From contig JAEMBT020000005.1 in the NCBI GenBank assembly GCA_018873245.2, positions 12,074,001-12,138,000 of the forward strand: a DNA stretch of 64,000 nucleotides, read 5' to 3'. The translations under genes and the position numbers were made by a program. Every line of letters starts with the position of its first letter. Position 1 is the first letter of the stretch. The stretch is from Archegozetes longisetosus. Its lineage: Eukaryota; Arthropoda; Arachnida; Sarcoptiformes; Trhypochthoniidae. Below, in pieces: positions 1 to 12,166 of the stretch. The notes beneath the pieces are model-generated. The model did no database searches. It saw only the letters and a program-made list of their open reading frames with translations, and was not told the origin of the DNA.

Positions 1-2
1 TG

Positions 3-391
3 AATGGTTTAGCCCTGGCTATTGGTCAAGGAGTCTCAAAAAGAATTGCTAGAAACAAGGCCGCGATGTGTGGCTTGAGTATTTTGAGGGTCTTGAAGAT
101 TGAATCGACTAAGTTTGAAGGTTTCAGTTCTCAGAAGGATAAAATTGCAAAAAGTGGGCTCAAGTCTGGAAGTGATATCAACGTAATTGAAGAGAAAATG
201 ACTGATTTGGAACTCGAAATTGCTGATGAAGTAGTAGTTAATGAAGCTGAAAGATCAGATACTGAAGAAAAATGTGAGGAAGAGGAAAATGATGTGGAAG
301 AGTTGTGTTCTGTGGACGATATATCATATCCTGATATTAAAGATGAATTAGAAGAAATAACAGTTCATAATTGCGAAATCAGTGATGATTG
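3..391 (+). CDS. dsRNA-binding-domain protein, 3' terminal exon (partial)
   Basis: An open frame enters at the left edge and stops at 389-391. Its first ~35 residues match the C-terminal half of a dsRBD: a GxGxSKRIARNKAA loop and helix, then a hydrophobic helix ending near ILRVL. The remaining ~95 residues are a low-complexity acidic tail rich in Glu and Asp. The dsRBD alpha-2 helix and its Lys/Arg contact residues are known to bind the dsRNA major groove. The acidic tail is unlike the three Loquacious-like paralogues further right, so this is probably a different dsRBD protein rather than a fourth member, although close linkage leaves that open. The first in-frame ATG (66) lies inside the domain and is not a plausible start. 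The rest of the gene lies outside the window. Confidence 0.7.
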
Positions 392-3171
392 ATGGAAAAT
401 GATGTGAGCGCTTTATGTTCATAAAGATTTAATATTCTTGGAGTCATTTCTTTTACAAATAAAATTTGATGACTTCAAGTTTTATTTATCTATACTAAGA
501 AACAATCAGCTATAATAATGAATATTCAGTCATGCAATGATCAAAATAAAGCTAAAATTTTCATTAATTTCAATTTTTCTTTAAAGAGAACTGAATAAAG
601 AAAAAAAGTTTTATTTGTGAAAGAACACAACTCAAGAGTCAAGATCTTATAAAGCGATATCATATCTTAGTCAATAAAGAGATAATAACTTGGTTATTGA
701 GTAACTAAGTTGAAGATTAGTGACAAGTGAACCCACATAACTCTAGATCGCAATAACTCACTTTTCATTAACTGCTTCACACTCCCCATCTGCTTTAAAT
801 CAGACGAAATAAATTGTTATGTTAGGATAGGTTTTTTATTTCTCGATTTGGTGATGCAGATAGGGATGCACTATTATTGTGTTTGGTTTATGCTCAACTC
901 GCTCATTACTTCTCCGCTTTTTGAGCCTCTTAATCTACTAATAAGAGATCTCAATCTATTAAAGGGATAGTAACTATGATTGAAGCATTTATAAATAATA
1001 ACTCATAATTTAACTCATTTATTAGTTGTCTATTCTTCAAAAACACTTTGATTTGTGATTAAATAGTACAAAATAATAAAAGATTTAACAGTAATTGTAA
1101 TGAAAGTTTTTGAGTACAATCTGCGTGTCTTATTAAGCAAATGAAACGCTTCATCTCCACATGGAACTGCAGTGTCTGTTCGAAACAGAGCAGTCTTTAA
1201 AAACAAAACTTTACTCATCTGCTTTACAGTGCAGTACTATCGAGTCATTGAGAGTACTCAACATACTCGTGGAGCAGATGAGTAAGAGTAAAGAAAAGAT
1301 CTTTAAATGGAGGAACTTGAGAGATGTTAATGGGGAGAAAGGGTCGAGCTTTCGAGGAAAGCACATTAAGTTTATTGTTTTATAAGTAACCTGATTTGTG
1401 TATTAGAAATTTTATGAATAATAAAGGGACACTACAGAACTGAAAATTATAAATTTCATTTTAAAACATGAGTTATTCAAAAGATTTTTAAAACTTAAAA
1501 GATTTCTATTCGAGTGAAAAGGAATATATAAGAATTATAGAACGAATCAAACTTAACAAATTCCCTGCTTGTAGAAAAGTAAACGACAACAACGCAAAAG
1601 AGAAGAAAAAGTGACGATGCATTCATTCGAAGCTCAAGCTCAAATGAAACAACGAGATAACCAGCTAATTAAACGATTAACACTTTATGAGACTCATTGC
1701 GATAAATTCTCGTATCCGTGTGTTTACAGGTACTAAGAAACTAATTTATAATTGAGATGTGGGCAAACTCATACTTTTGCCGTGATTAATGCTTCTGAGA
1801 TTCAAAAAACTTTGGTCTGCATTGAGAACGAGAAGATAGCTATTTTTGCTCAAGAATACAACATTTTAAGGTTCTATAGAGAATGTCAGAGGTAATGAAA
1901 ACTTCAACCTGAAGACTACTTTTGACTAACAAGTGAAGAAATTATAGATAAATAAGATTCAGTTGTTACTCCTTAACTCCCACAGGTCATTAGTGATTTT
2001 ACCATGCTGTTTCTACCGTTTTGACTGATGATACACTCCTATCTTGGGCAATATGATTAGCTGTGAGCCAAAATGACTAATTATCCAAATTATTTCTCAT
2101 CTCCTGGAACAAATGGATATTATTACTACAAGTTTGCACAATATTTAAAACGGGCTATACTGAAGAAAGATGTTATCGACACATTCTACCATGTAAATAC
2201 CTTCAGATTTACATAATTTCAACAGTTTTGAGTCGTCCGATTAATACGTGAACTAGAATATGAAAAATCAGTAGTAATATTTTTTGTGAAAATAAAGAGC
2301 TGCTAATAATCAATCAACTTCTTTGATTCACGTAAATCGAAAATATTTTGTTTGTCTACTAATTAAAGCATAAAAATGATGCATTTTATATTGATTCAGT
2401 CTGATCATACGATCAAGTTGAATGGCCGGAGTTCACAGAGACATTGCAGTCAATGAAGTCGTAAATAAAATAAAAGTCGGTGCATCGCTTGACATTTACT
2501 GATAATTTTAATTGTATCAATTCGACTCTCGACTTATCGTGAACGGACTTATCGCCATTATATTTATCGAAAGTGTCTTTGAAATTAACGTTGAGAAGAG
2601 TTAGATTTTAATCTTTTGAACCTATTTTTTATAAGATTTTAACGTTGAGGTGAAACAAAATTTTGTTCATTCAGTTTCAACGCAAAAATCAGCCAAAAAA
2701 GGCTTAAACACCTTTGAATAGAAAATATTAAATATTGGAAAGAAAAGTATTTTATCAATCAAAATTTTTGAATGTTGTTGCAAACCTCTTTCATGATGAT
2801 ATTTAAACTTTACTGAGCTTTTAATTGTGAAATATTATTGTTTACTAGTAATCAGTCTTGTTATTATACTTTGGGCCTAACTCAACATTTTATATTTTTA
2901 TCCAATGTCTGAGACAAAAATCATTTGTGCACTTTTATAGAAAGTCAAAAGTATTAAAACATGTAGATGCCCATAAAACTGTCATAAAATCAGAGAATAT
3001 AGTCGTTAAAATTTATGTCAAGAGATATTTATTATCTTGAAATATGTGAATATATTGGATTGTCAAGGAATTAATGTCCGATTAAGTGAAGATTATATTC
3101 GAATCTTACTATCTAAAACATAGGAGGGAAATCGAATATTTGGTCACAAGATAGGGGCTATCATTGATAAT
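392..3171. other. AT-rich intergenic DNA, no gene seen
   Basis: Only short unrecognised open frames occur here (for example near 1161-1385 and 2858-3040). None resembles a known family, and none is flanked by convincing splice signals and matching neighbours. I see no RNA gene or clear repeat. Confidence 0.5.
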
Positions 3172-3689
3172 TAGGGTGACCACCCGTTCCGTTTTTGACG
3201 GGACAGTCCCATCTTTTTAAAGATAAAAGACAGAAATCCCATCAGACCAAAACTCTCGACGGGACAATTGGTTGTCCCGTTTTTCAAATTTCATTTTGAA
3301 AATATGTTTAGAAAAAATTTCTTAGAAATTCGAACATTGAATTTATTTTACAAATGATAAGGGATTAAGAAACCCAGTTTAATGTTTTGAATATCTGTTG
3401 TTTAAAACCAAAGGTTATTGAATTAAGTTTTTCTGCCTTGACTTATATCTGATATAAACCAGTATTTTTACTTTTGAATAACTTTTGAAATATGTCATTT
3501 CTAACAAAAATGTATCTTTGAAATAAACCATGACTAATAATTTTTGATGCTTCAATATTAGAATGCATTGTTTGACACCTAAATAATCGTAATGACTAAT
3601 AAAAGCGGCATTTTTCTTCAAAAAAATGTAAGGGTACCCCCTTAGATATTTTTGTCCCGTCATGAGACAAGCCAGAGGTAGTTACCCTA
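3172..3689. mobile_element. Non-autonomous hAT-like element (CCCGT/GACGGGACA type)
   Basis: The left end reads TAGGGTGACCACC and the reverse complement of the right end reads TAGGGTAACTACC, giving imperfect terminal inverted repeats. The flanking octamers are TTGATAAT (3164-3171) and TAGATAAT (3690-3697), a 7/8 match that fits an 8-bp hAT target-site duplication. Subterminal copies of a CCCGTTTTTGACGGGACAG-type hairpin motif are present. No transposase frame was found, so it is a MITE-like derivative. The end structure resembles the element at 11667-12166. Confidence 0.65.
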
Positions 3690-4902
3690 TAGATAATGAG
3701 AGTCAAAACATTATTGATTAACTTTTCTGTTTTTAAGATAGTAAACTTCTTTCATTGGTTAAGAATCAGACATTATTTCCTTGACATTCTAATATTAAAT
3801 ATCCTGTTAAACACATGAAGGAAATTACATTGATATAAACTCGTATAGCACTCAGTTTTCAAATAGTAAAATTTCATATTCACTTAAGCGATGGACGAGG
3901 AGTGGATATAGTTAGATTGGAAACCATATCTACAGAAAGACCCTTCATAAAACTTTGACTTAAAGAGTAACTTGCTGATTGTGAATTTTAGCAACTTGAA
4001 TTCTTATACAAATCTCGCTAAAGAATTGAAACTTTCTTCAAATTCATGCTAAAAGGTCCAAAATTGAGAGATTCTAGAGAAAATCCGAACCAAAATTGAG
4101 AAGTTTAATAAGCTTTCATTTGGTTCAAAACTTAAGGATCCAGGAAAATTTTGAGGAAGACTTGAACTATCCTTTTAGATAATTTTAGTAAAAACTTTCT
4201 AACACAAAAAATTATCGGTAAAATCTGATTAGTCTTTGATCCCATTCAAATTTCGAGATTTTTACAAAACACACTCTTAAAATTGTTCCACTTGTGCATC
4301 CTGGATTTACTCAGAGAGCCTAGTTTGGTATAAATAAGTCATTGAATGCAGTGATATATTAATATCAATCATAAACCGATTTAAGCCTAACATGTCCTTT
4401 AGTTCATTGAACCTTTATTCCATAAAATCTATCTTAGTCCAAGTCAAGAATGTAAAGTAAATAATACTATCTAACACTGTAAGACATAAATGCAATCGTG
4501 CTAACATACGAGTTGTTGAAATGTAGAAGAAATTTGTATAAACACCTATCTCTATTAATTTCTGAATATGAGAGATTTGAGATACTGTTGCCGTCATGAT
4601 AAATACCATTAAAAACTATATAAAGACTTCACAATTTATAAAGAAAACTGATCCAGTCTTAAGATCTTTTGTAATTTTATAAACATTTTGTTTGTTGAAT
4701 AACTCTCCTTAAGAGTTTAATAGGTTTTCTACGTGAATTAGAGAATTTATATTTATTCGGAAGTTCATTTTAATAAATAACTTAAAGAATAGTTTAAGCT
4801 CATGTGATAGAGATATTTAGAAACTTTTTCATCCTTAATCCATTTTCTGTATTGACACCGCAATAAATTTGAAATAAATTTTTTTATTACGCAAGTTAGA
4901 AC
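3690..4902. other. Intergenic DNA upstream of GR-A
   Basis: AT-rich, with no supported gene or repeat. A promoter for the receptor gene starting at 4903 would lie here, but I cannot single one out. Confidence 0.4.
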
Positions 4903-6298
4903 ATGACAGCAATATTGATATCAGCTAAAAAAATAGTAAACGTTGAAGATGTAGATGAAATTTCAAGATCTTTTCGAGACACAGAGATTTTTATGAAGAA
5001 TAAGAAGCATGATGGATGGTCAACTGTGATAGCATGGTCTCTTTCTCTATTTTCGTTCTGCATACCATTCTTCGATTTAGTTAATATTAAAATTCTGAAT
5101 GACCGTAACAGGAAAATCATATTATATTCACAAGGAATATTTGCAATTCTCGTTACATGCTTTTTGATTTCATTAGCAATATGCATGTTCAATAAAATAA
5201 TTTATGAACAAAATAATGGAACATTAACCTGGTTCGCTTTTTGTGTGATCTGTTTGTCAGCCTACTATTTTGTCATTTTGGTGAATATCTGGCTGAGACA
5301 TGAAGAACTTAAAGGCTTGATACGAGGTTATGAATATGATGAGCAAATTGATATCGCTGTGGATTCTTTCGAAAAAGCAAAATATATGCTTTTAACTTTA
5401 GAACGTTTGTTTGGAACTAAAATAGAGATTCAAAATAAGAATAAGTTATGTAGATTCATCAGATTCGTATCTGCAATAATCTTAATTATGATCACATATC
5501 TTATCATATTTATATTGAAAGAAATCTATTTAAGAGAGCTCGAAACAGAAATTGAACCATTTGATTTTGATTTATATATTTGGCTTCCAACGTATATTTA
5601 CTTTTTGGTTTGTGAAATATTTATCATAACAATTTGTTGGATGGTTTGTTCACGATTCAAGCGCTTAAATATTTTTATTAAACAAAACGATAAAATACCT
5701 TAAATTTGCACAAACTAGAAATAATCATTGACTGCTTCGCCATGAACTTGGATCAAATGGTTACCTTCAACAATATATTTAGCCTTCCACTTACTGTGTT
5801 CTTTTTCATTAAACCACTTTCTCTTTTATTAGTATTCGAAACGTTGATACAATACTGTGAAGATAAACAACCAATTGAAATGATAGTTTGTTACGTTGCC
5901 TTTAACATTCACAGAATAGGTATTTTCTTATATTTTGTTAAACAAATAAATGATATTTCAAGAGAAGCTACAAAAACTTCAATGAACTTTAGCACATTGT
6001 GTCTATCATTTATTTCTAGAGGAACTGTTTTGGGGACGAATATAGAGAAGAAAGTAAGATATAATCAAATGATCAAATACGTTTTATTAATCGAACAGAT
6101 TTTTTTCTTTTTTAGTATGAAATTATTTGTAATTCAGGATACTTATCGACGAATATAAGTCCCAAATTGCTTGGACTGATTGAAGTGAATGGAAAATTTC
6201 TAATTTGGTTGATTGGTCTAACTTACACAATCTACTTCATTTTTCATAATTTGAAACCATTCGATTATAAGTTACATATCAGCAATTCGACACAATAG
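4903..6298 (+). pseudogene. Gustatory receptor GR-A with one frameshift
   Basis: Seven-transmembrane chemoreceptor of the insect GR type, known as a ligand-gated channel of sensory neurons. Exon 1 starts at ATG 4903 and encodes hydrophobic segments typical of GRs, with charged loops between. The frame breaks at about 5695-5706: the upstream frame ends at a TAA at 5701, while the downstream frame reads straight through 5706-6053 (conserved-looking NNIFSLPL segment). A GTAAGA donor follows 6053, and an acceptor after a T-rich tract ends at 6115. Exon 2 (6116-6298) begins YEIICNSGYLS and includes the final membrane helix, with a TYTIYF segment. The intron is 62 nt, phase 0. Restoring one base would give a protein of about 440 residues, a normal GR length. 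This is either a recent pseudogene or an assembly error; no GT-AG pair explains the shift. Confidence 0.75.
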
Positions 6299-8130
6299 TA
6301 TTTGCACAGCTTTAGAGCTAAGCACCTAATTCATCTATGCATTAAAGTATTTTTAAAGTTTAGTTAATTTTCTTGCAATTCTATCACTTCTCAAGATGGT
6401 TGGCAAATACTATTTTCACTTTTACAAATTATTTTCAGATATTTATCTCTCTTAAACGAATCAAAGATAATTTAACAGAAACACTAACAAGTATTTCGAG
6501 ATAAATCTTATTCATCTTAGAATTAATCATATTACTGCTCATAAGGAGAAAATCTGATAAACTTAATTCTGGAAGATTACATAAACAAAATGAGTTATTT
6601 ATTGGTCTCTGTGGACAAAACTCTGATAAATTTTGATTTTGAATACTTCCATATAGAAAATCGTTTGTGCTTCTTCGTAAAGTATTGAAACTATAAAATA
6701 ATTTCAGATATTCATAAAAAACTGTATTTTAACAATTAGTGAAAGATAGAAGATTATATAATTTTCGTGTGTTTTATGAAGCTTTTTTTGGTATTTTGTA
6801 AAAATTTCTATAATATTGAATATTTGGAAAACTTTATAAATTATTTTAGTTCTAAAGGAATTTTCATGAAACCGAAATGAATTATGTGCGAATCGTGATA
6901 AAAATTATGGTTCATAAAGGAAAGTCTCATAGTAATTCGTATGAAAACTTAAAACTAGCTCGTCGAGCATATTCATTTTACTCCAAAAATCAATTGAAAT
7001 ACTCTTTAAGTAAATTTAACTAATAACTTTCAATAATCCTTACGACAAAAAATCCATGGCATATTTTGAGAATTGATTTTTTCCGACCTCAACCTGATTA
7101 AACACTTAAGAAGAATAATAAAGGATATTATTGACAAGGAAGAGCCAGAAGAATTTCAACTGTGGATCGCGAAAATAAACCAAATATGAGACAATTTATA
7201 ATTAGACGTATAAGAGTCGTTGAGCAAAAGTACGAAAGAACGCATTAAAAAGTGTAGCTGCAGAGGGGGACTGAATCGTCATTTCTTTTTAGTTGTAATA
7301 ATTGTACAAATGTATTCTTGTAATAAATTTGAAACCAAAATATTTTAATTTTCATTAAAAACTTTGCGCTTACTTTTTCCGGATTTTTTGTCGCGAGGTA
7401 TACAATTGGATCACATAATTTAACCGAGTTTCTTGGTGAATGGTATTAAACTTCTCTAGTTTGAAAGATTTTAGAAGATATGTTGAAGTTTAGTTTAGGT
7501 CTTTCAAATGTTTAGCGAAAACGTATTATTTATTAAGAGTCTTCAAGACTGGAGATATAGCAAACTTATTTTGAGTATATTGAAAATATTTCTAATTTTC
7601 AAATTTTTGAATTAATCTCTGGTAGTGAAATATTTATTATAATGATAATGAATTAATCAGTTATTTAATTAAGTTTTACAACACTTGAAGAAATTTTTAG
7701 ATCTAGGGAAGAATATAGACCATTATGCCTGAATTTATAAATCGTAGTTAAAGGTTAGGATTTTATTTTGTAAATTATTGCTGATTAGTAGTCAGTTTGT
7801 GCACTTAGCCCTGAGCACTCTAGAGATGAAGGGGTTCTGGAAGTATAACTTTTGCATCATTCAGAGAAAAATTACCATAAATAATCACAACCAGAATTCA
7901 GATAGAGTTTTCTTCGTTTCTGCAAAGTAATTGGATACAAACGTCGAGTGTTCTACTCGATCATATATTTGAAATAAATTCCAGAAAAATAAAGTGAAAA
8001 CTAATCTGATAGTTTCAAATTCTGCAATTTAGCGACAATTAAGAAAAAAGCAATTTTTGGCGGGATACCAGAGGCCGAAACACATCTCCACCTAAACTGT
8101 CACAGCAGGCGAGAATCTGCAGTAGCCGCA
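6299..8130. other. Intergenic DNA, no gene seen
   Basis: AT-rich with many stops. A short segment near 8055-8110 can be read as ETHLHLNCHSR, reminiscent of the C-terminal Cys/His stretch of non-LTR retrotransposon proteins. It is too short to call. Confidence 0.35.
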
Positions 8131-8252
8131 ATATTATCTTTGTTAAGCTTTTTTGACAAATTTTTCAAGAAATTCATTTTGAACAATAGTGTATATTGAT
8201 TTAAAACGAATTTCTTGAAAAATTTGTCAAAGGAGCTCAATTAAGATAATAT
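8131..8252. repeat. Inverted-repeat hairpin (foldback MITE-like)
   Basis: Two arms of about 55 nt face each other (8131-8186 and 8197-8252). They share ATATTATCTT at the ends and an identical TTTGACAAATTTTTCAAGAA core in inverted orientation. The loop is about 10 nt. A transcript would fold into a long hairpin. The element family is unknown. Confidence 0.7.
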
Positions 8253-9740
8253 CTATGAAATGCTTTCAATATATGTAATCCAGTTAATATTCCAAAAAAT
8301 AGCAATTTAGATCTATTTTTATTATTATTAGATATGGCAAAACTTATGTAGAGCGGAGGCCTTGAAAAAAATATCTCACAAAATAAAAAATGAAAAATAT
8401 TTCTAAATTCTATTCATATGTAAGTCTTTTGAAATGTAAAACTTTTCAAAAACTTATAATATTACTTATTAAATACATAAAGAAATCCATTTAAATTTTA
8501 TACGCAAAAATTCATTTTTTATTTATAGTAGTGAAACGTTGTTTTCTAACTACTGGTTTAGGAATGAGTATATTTTTAATTGCTAATGATATAACCTCGA
8601 TGTGGTTAAAAAAACCATATGTTTAGAACATCTTCACTCCTGAAGTGCACAGAGCCAGGTGCGCATTCAAACTACTATAGTTAATGAATAATTTTGCAAG
8701 TTCTACATATTTTATCTTATTTATCTCAAAAATTGTTCTCAAATTGAATCATTTTTATTTCATTTCAAACTAGACTTTTTGAGTCTACCATGAAATTAAA
8801 TTAGTTTCTGTAAAGATCAGGCTCGGAAGGCAGAAAATACTTCTTTGCTAATTTGAAAAAACAAAAGGGCTTATAGAAAATAAAAAAGTTCATCCGAAAA
8901 CTAATACTCAATACTCATTATCAATATTACGCATTTTATCTTCAGTGATTATGAAGATCTAAGTCTAATCTTGTTATAACCGAATCAGAGCTTGCATTTT
9001 TTAACAATTAAATGTTTTCAAAACACAAAAATGCTTTTGAAACATTCAGTAAATCTTTTAAAATTCTTAAACATCTTAAAGATAAAACAAAACAAAATAA
9101 AAATTAAAGTGAAGGTAAAAATGTTTCTGAAAATTGAAATTAAAGGCGCTGTTGAAAGGAAAACTATCTTACACATAAATCTGAAAAATAAACTTCTGCG
9201 TAGACTCAAACTAATAATGGTTGTAATTGTGATAAGTGTAAAACAGTTTTGAGTGACGGTTAGCTATCAAAATATTTTTAAATGTATTAGTTTGTATCTT
9301 TCCAGTGCAAAATATTAGTGATGAATTAGATATGCGATGAAAATTTTTCTTTTATTAATCAATTCAGTAAATATCTATTATTTGCTGAACTATTACAACC
9401 ATATAGATAAAAACTTGGACAAGTATAGATAAATATTTTAAACTCTGATATAGAATGATTAAAAAGTTATGATTAGTATTCGATTAATTTTCTATTCAGT
9501 CAAATTTACACAAAGTATAAAATGTAATTATATGCTCTTTTGTATTTTCAGAAGAGCAAAGAAGTACTTTTCTCTTTCCAAACCTGAAATAGTAGTTGAA
9601 CATACAGTTTGTCTTATTATCTTCCAAACTGAGATAAAGCAGTTAAAACTTTTTATATTAGAATATCTTAATCAGGTGTCAAATAAATTACTCATCGTTA
9701 CAAAATTTGATACAAACAAAATTTTAATAATTAAGTTGAA
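8253..9740. other. Intergenic DNA, no gene seen
   Basis: The open frame at 8992-9252 is a low-complexity Lys/Ile stretch and not a convincing protein. Nothing else is supported. Confidence 0.4.
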
Positions 9741-10110
9741 TGTAATACATTTAGTGTTTAGAAATGGCAATTCAATAGTTTATAACATATGTTGAAAATG
9801 TTGTTCATTATTTTCTAAACAAGGTTTAACTCTTAATCATATTGTCTGAAACTCTTAATAGCATTTGAGAAGTTATCTTTTTGGTCACAGCAATAGTTAA
9901 TAAATAAGTTTTGTAAACAGAGACTATCTCTTTTATTGTAAACACCATTTTTCATACTAAAAGTGTTTTTAAACAAAACATTATGATTAAAGAACAATCT
10001 TTCTGAGACTTATTTCAAACTTTATTCATAAGTAGCATATTATCAATGCGTAATATTAAAGAAAATTTGCACTCAATATATGAGTTTAGAAGATAAAAAG
10101 ATGTGCTGCA
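9741..10110. repeat. Duplicated upstream block, copy 1 (intact)
   Basis: This stretch upstream of the first dsRBD gene is clearly similar to sequence upstream of the third dsRBD gene, where it is broken into 51850-52104, 52512-52595 and 55017-55045. Shared landmarks include GCAATTCAATA, CATATTGTCTGAAACTCTTAATAG, TTATTGTAAACACCATTTTT and GAGTTTAGAAGATAAAAAG. Copy 1 lacks the insertions of the other copy and so serves as an empty-site reference. Confidence 0.75.
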
Positions 10111-10698
10111 TAGTTTATAAAACTTTGTTTTAATGATGTTTACGCAATCATAAAACTATACAATATAAGGATTGCATACATGTCACGCAATCTAGACACT
10201 TATACTAAGTTAGTTTCTCGATTGATACAAATTCTAATTCAATAAATTCCACAAATACTGTGATGATAGTCAGCTAACAATGAAATCTTATCGTATATAA
10301 GTCCTGTTGAGTGATAATTGAAATATCGTTTAGTTTCCTTATTTTATTTTCACTGAAAACATTTAATATCAGTGTATAGGTTGCATCTAAGTATCAGCTA
10401 TTAGGTGTGAGCTATAATCGCAATCCTTAGAGTGTTATTCAACTTACAAGGTCATGTAAACAGCTTTAACGCTAAAAACGTTTAGTACATCTGTTGACTC
10501 TCTTATTATACGTGTTCTACAAATATTGGAGAGATATTTCTGAAAAGGTATGGATAGCATATAAAAACTGTACTGTTTATGATGAAAACTTATCTAGTCT
10601 TATACTCTTTCACAGCTTATATGTGATTTGTCTGTTAACGAAACCTTTGAAATAGTTTCAACTTTTAAAGTTTGAAAACATTTTGTGTCAATAGAGAA

Positions 10699-11634
10699 AT
10701 GGAAGAGAATTTTATTGAAAAATTGGAGAAATATTGTCTTCGTAATAATATTTCTAAACCTAAGTATGAGACAACGGAAAATAATGGCTCATTCTTGTCA
10801 AAAGTAACACTTGATGATGGCAATAGTGAAGAGGGATTAGATATTACTGAAATAAAGGCTAAGAATTGGGCCGCAAGAGGGTTATTATCAAAAATCGAAA
10901 GTAAAAGTTATGAAGATTTGAATCAAAGTTTAAAGCAGATCTCATTGAGCAGTAATATTACTAACTCGTCGAGTCTTAGTGAGGTCACAACCCATAGTCA
11001 GAGTCAAAGTATTTTCGATGAAGTAATCGGTAACCCTATCGGAGGTTTGCAGGAATTATGCGTTCAAAAGAAATGTCCTGTACCAAAATATGAACAAGTG
11101 GGAAGAAGTGGTGAAGACCACGAACCGACGTTTATCTTCGAATGTAGGGCTTTGATAGACGGCAGAGAAGTCATTGGGCGAGGAGTCGGCAAAAGCAAAA
11201 CTGCTGCGAGGAAGGCTTCAGCGGCAGATGTTTTAACAAAAATTCGAGGCAAAAGTATTGGTAACAAATCACAATTTGTGAACAATGACTTACAAAACGT
11301 TGATTCTAGTTCTGAAAATGAGAACAAACTGTTTAGGTACTTTTCTGAAACTTTCTCTAACAATTCAGAACTCAATGCATATATTGGGGGTGAAGACAGT
11401 TATTGCAAAAAATTGGAAAAAATCGCAGCTATTATTGGATGCGGTATCAGTTATATTGAATCAAAAGATGGCAACACTAAAGTTATGTTACGTCTAGTAA
11501 TCACTAATTTGGCCAATAGTAATAACAATCTTTTCACGACTTATGGGTCAAGTAATGCTGGATTAGAAGTATCCAAAGAAATCGCTGCCAAAAAAGCTAT
11601 TCTTATGTTGAAAATTCTCAATTGTAAAGAATGA
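10699..11634 (+). CDS. Loquacious/TRBP-like dsRBD protein, copy 1 (three domains)
   Basis: Predicted protein of 311 aa from ATG 10699; the frame extends upstream without another ATG. Three dsRBD-type domains are visible. Residues ~1-67 are a divergent first domain whose alpha-2 region (EIKAKNWAA) lacks the usual KKxAK. Residues ~112-182 are a canonical second domain: NPIGGLQELC, PKYE, a GVGKSKTAARKASA dsRNA-contact motif, then a final helix. Residues ~234-310 resemble the third, protein-binding dsRBD of Loqs/TRBP/PACT, with KKLEKIAAIIG, a YGSS loop and an AAKKAILMLKIL helix. Family members bind dsRNA and partner with Dicer in small-RNA production and RISC loading; the role here is inferred. 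No intron interrupts the frame. Two paralogues lie at 42884 and 57741. A hAT-type MITE begins 32 bp past the stop. Confidence 0.88.
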   Translation: MEENFIEKLEKYCLRNNISKPKYETTENNGSFLSKVTLDDGNSEEGLDITEIKAKNWAARGLLSKIESKSYEDLNQSLKQISLSSNITNSSSLSEVTTHSQSQSIFDEVIGNPIGGLQELCVQKKCPVPKYEQVGRSGEDHEPTFIFECRALIDGREVIGRGVGKSKTAARKASAADVLTKIRGKSIGNKSQFVNNDLQNVDSSSENENKLFRYFSETFSNNSELNAYIGGEDSYCKKLEKIAAIIGCGISYIESKDGNTKVMLRLVITNLANSNNNLFTTYGSSNAGLEVSKEIAAKKAILMLKILNCKE

Positions 11635-11666
11635 TTTTTAAACTGTCTATTTGTAAATATTGTATA

Positions 11667-12166
11667 TAGAGTGGCCACATGTCCTCCTTTAGGGAGGACA
11701 GTCCTCTTTTGACAAATTTTGTCCTCTGTCCTCCCGGGAGTCAGAGGAGGGCAATACAATGTCCTCCTTTACAAAAAGCATTAAAATTTCCTGAGACTGT
11801 AATTATTTCTTATGTTTTGTATGCAAAAGTCAAATTATGCCCTTTTCGTAGTCAATGATAGTATAATTTCGCATATATATAAATTATAAAGGGAACAATT
11901 AGGAGTTTTATACATAAGTATGGTGCAATCATACGTTTAACTTATCAAATACATGTGACGTAGTTATAAAATTTTAATCAAAACAATTCCTCTTTTTAAT
12001 TGTGAATCACAATATCTTAGAAGACGAGCAAAAGAATATAAGAAGCATTCATTTAGACACGAATTGTACTAAATTATATGTGAATAAAAAATAAAAATGT
12101 CCTCCTCTGTCCTCCTTTTCGATTGCTTAAGTCCTCCCGTATAGCAGTTATGACGTGGTCACTTTA
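11667..12166. mobile_element. Non-autonomous hAT-like element (GTCCTCC type), probably in a 3' UTR
   Basis: Ends are TAGAGTGGCCAC on the left and, reverse-complemented, TAAAGTGACCAC on the right. Flanking octamers ATTGTATA (11659-11666) and GTTGTATA (12167-12174) match at 7/8, fitting an 8-bp duplication. Subterminal GTCCTCC/GGAGGAC motifs can pair with each other. There is no transposase. It starts 32 bp after the dsRBD copy 1 stop codon with no AATAAA signal seen before it, so it may be transcribed as 3' UTR. Confidence 0.7.

Noticed and set aside
3-391. Fourth Loquacious-like paralogue
   Set aside because: The acidic tail and helix sequence do not resemble the other three; only the generic dsRBD motif is shared.
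1161-1385. 74-residue open frame
   Set aside because: No recognisable motif, no splice context, and length expected by chance.
8055-8110. C-terminal LINE fragment (ETHLHLNCHSR)
   Set aside because: Eleven suggestive residues only; no flanking reverse-transcriptase sequence.
8992-9252. Open frame rich in Lys and Ile
   Set aside because: Low-complexity translation of A/T-rich DNA; an equally long frame exists on the opposite strand and no domain is visible.
9469-9795. 108-residue open frame upstream of dsRBD copy 1
   Set aside because: Part of it lies in the duplicated non-coding block, and the frame is not kept in the other copy.
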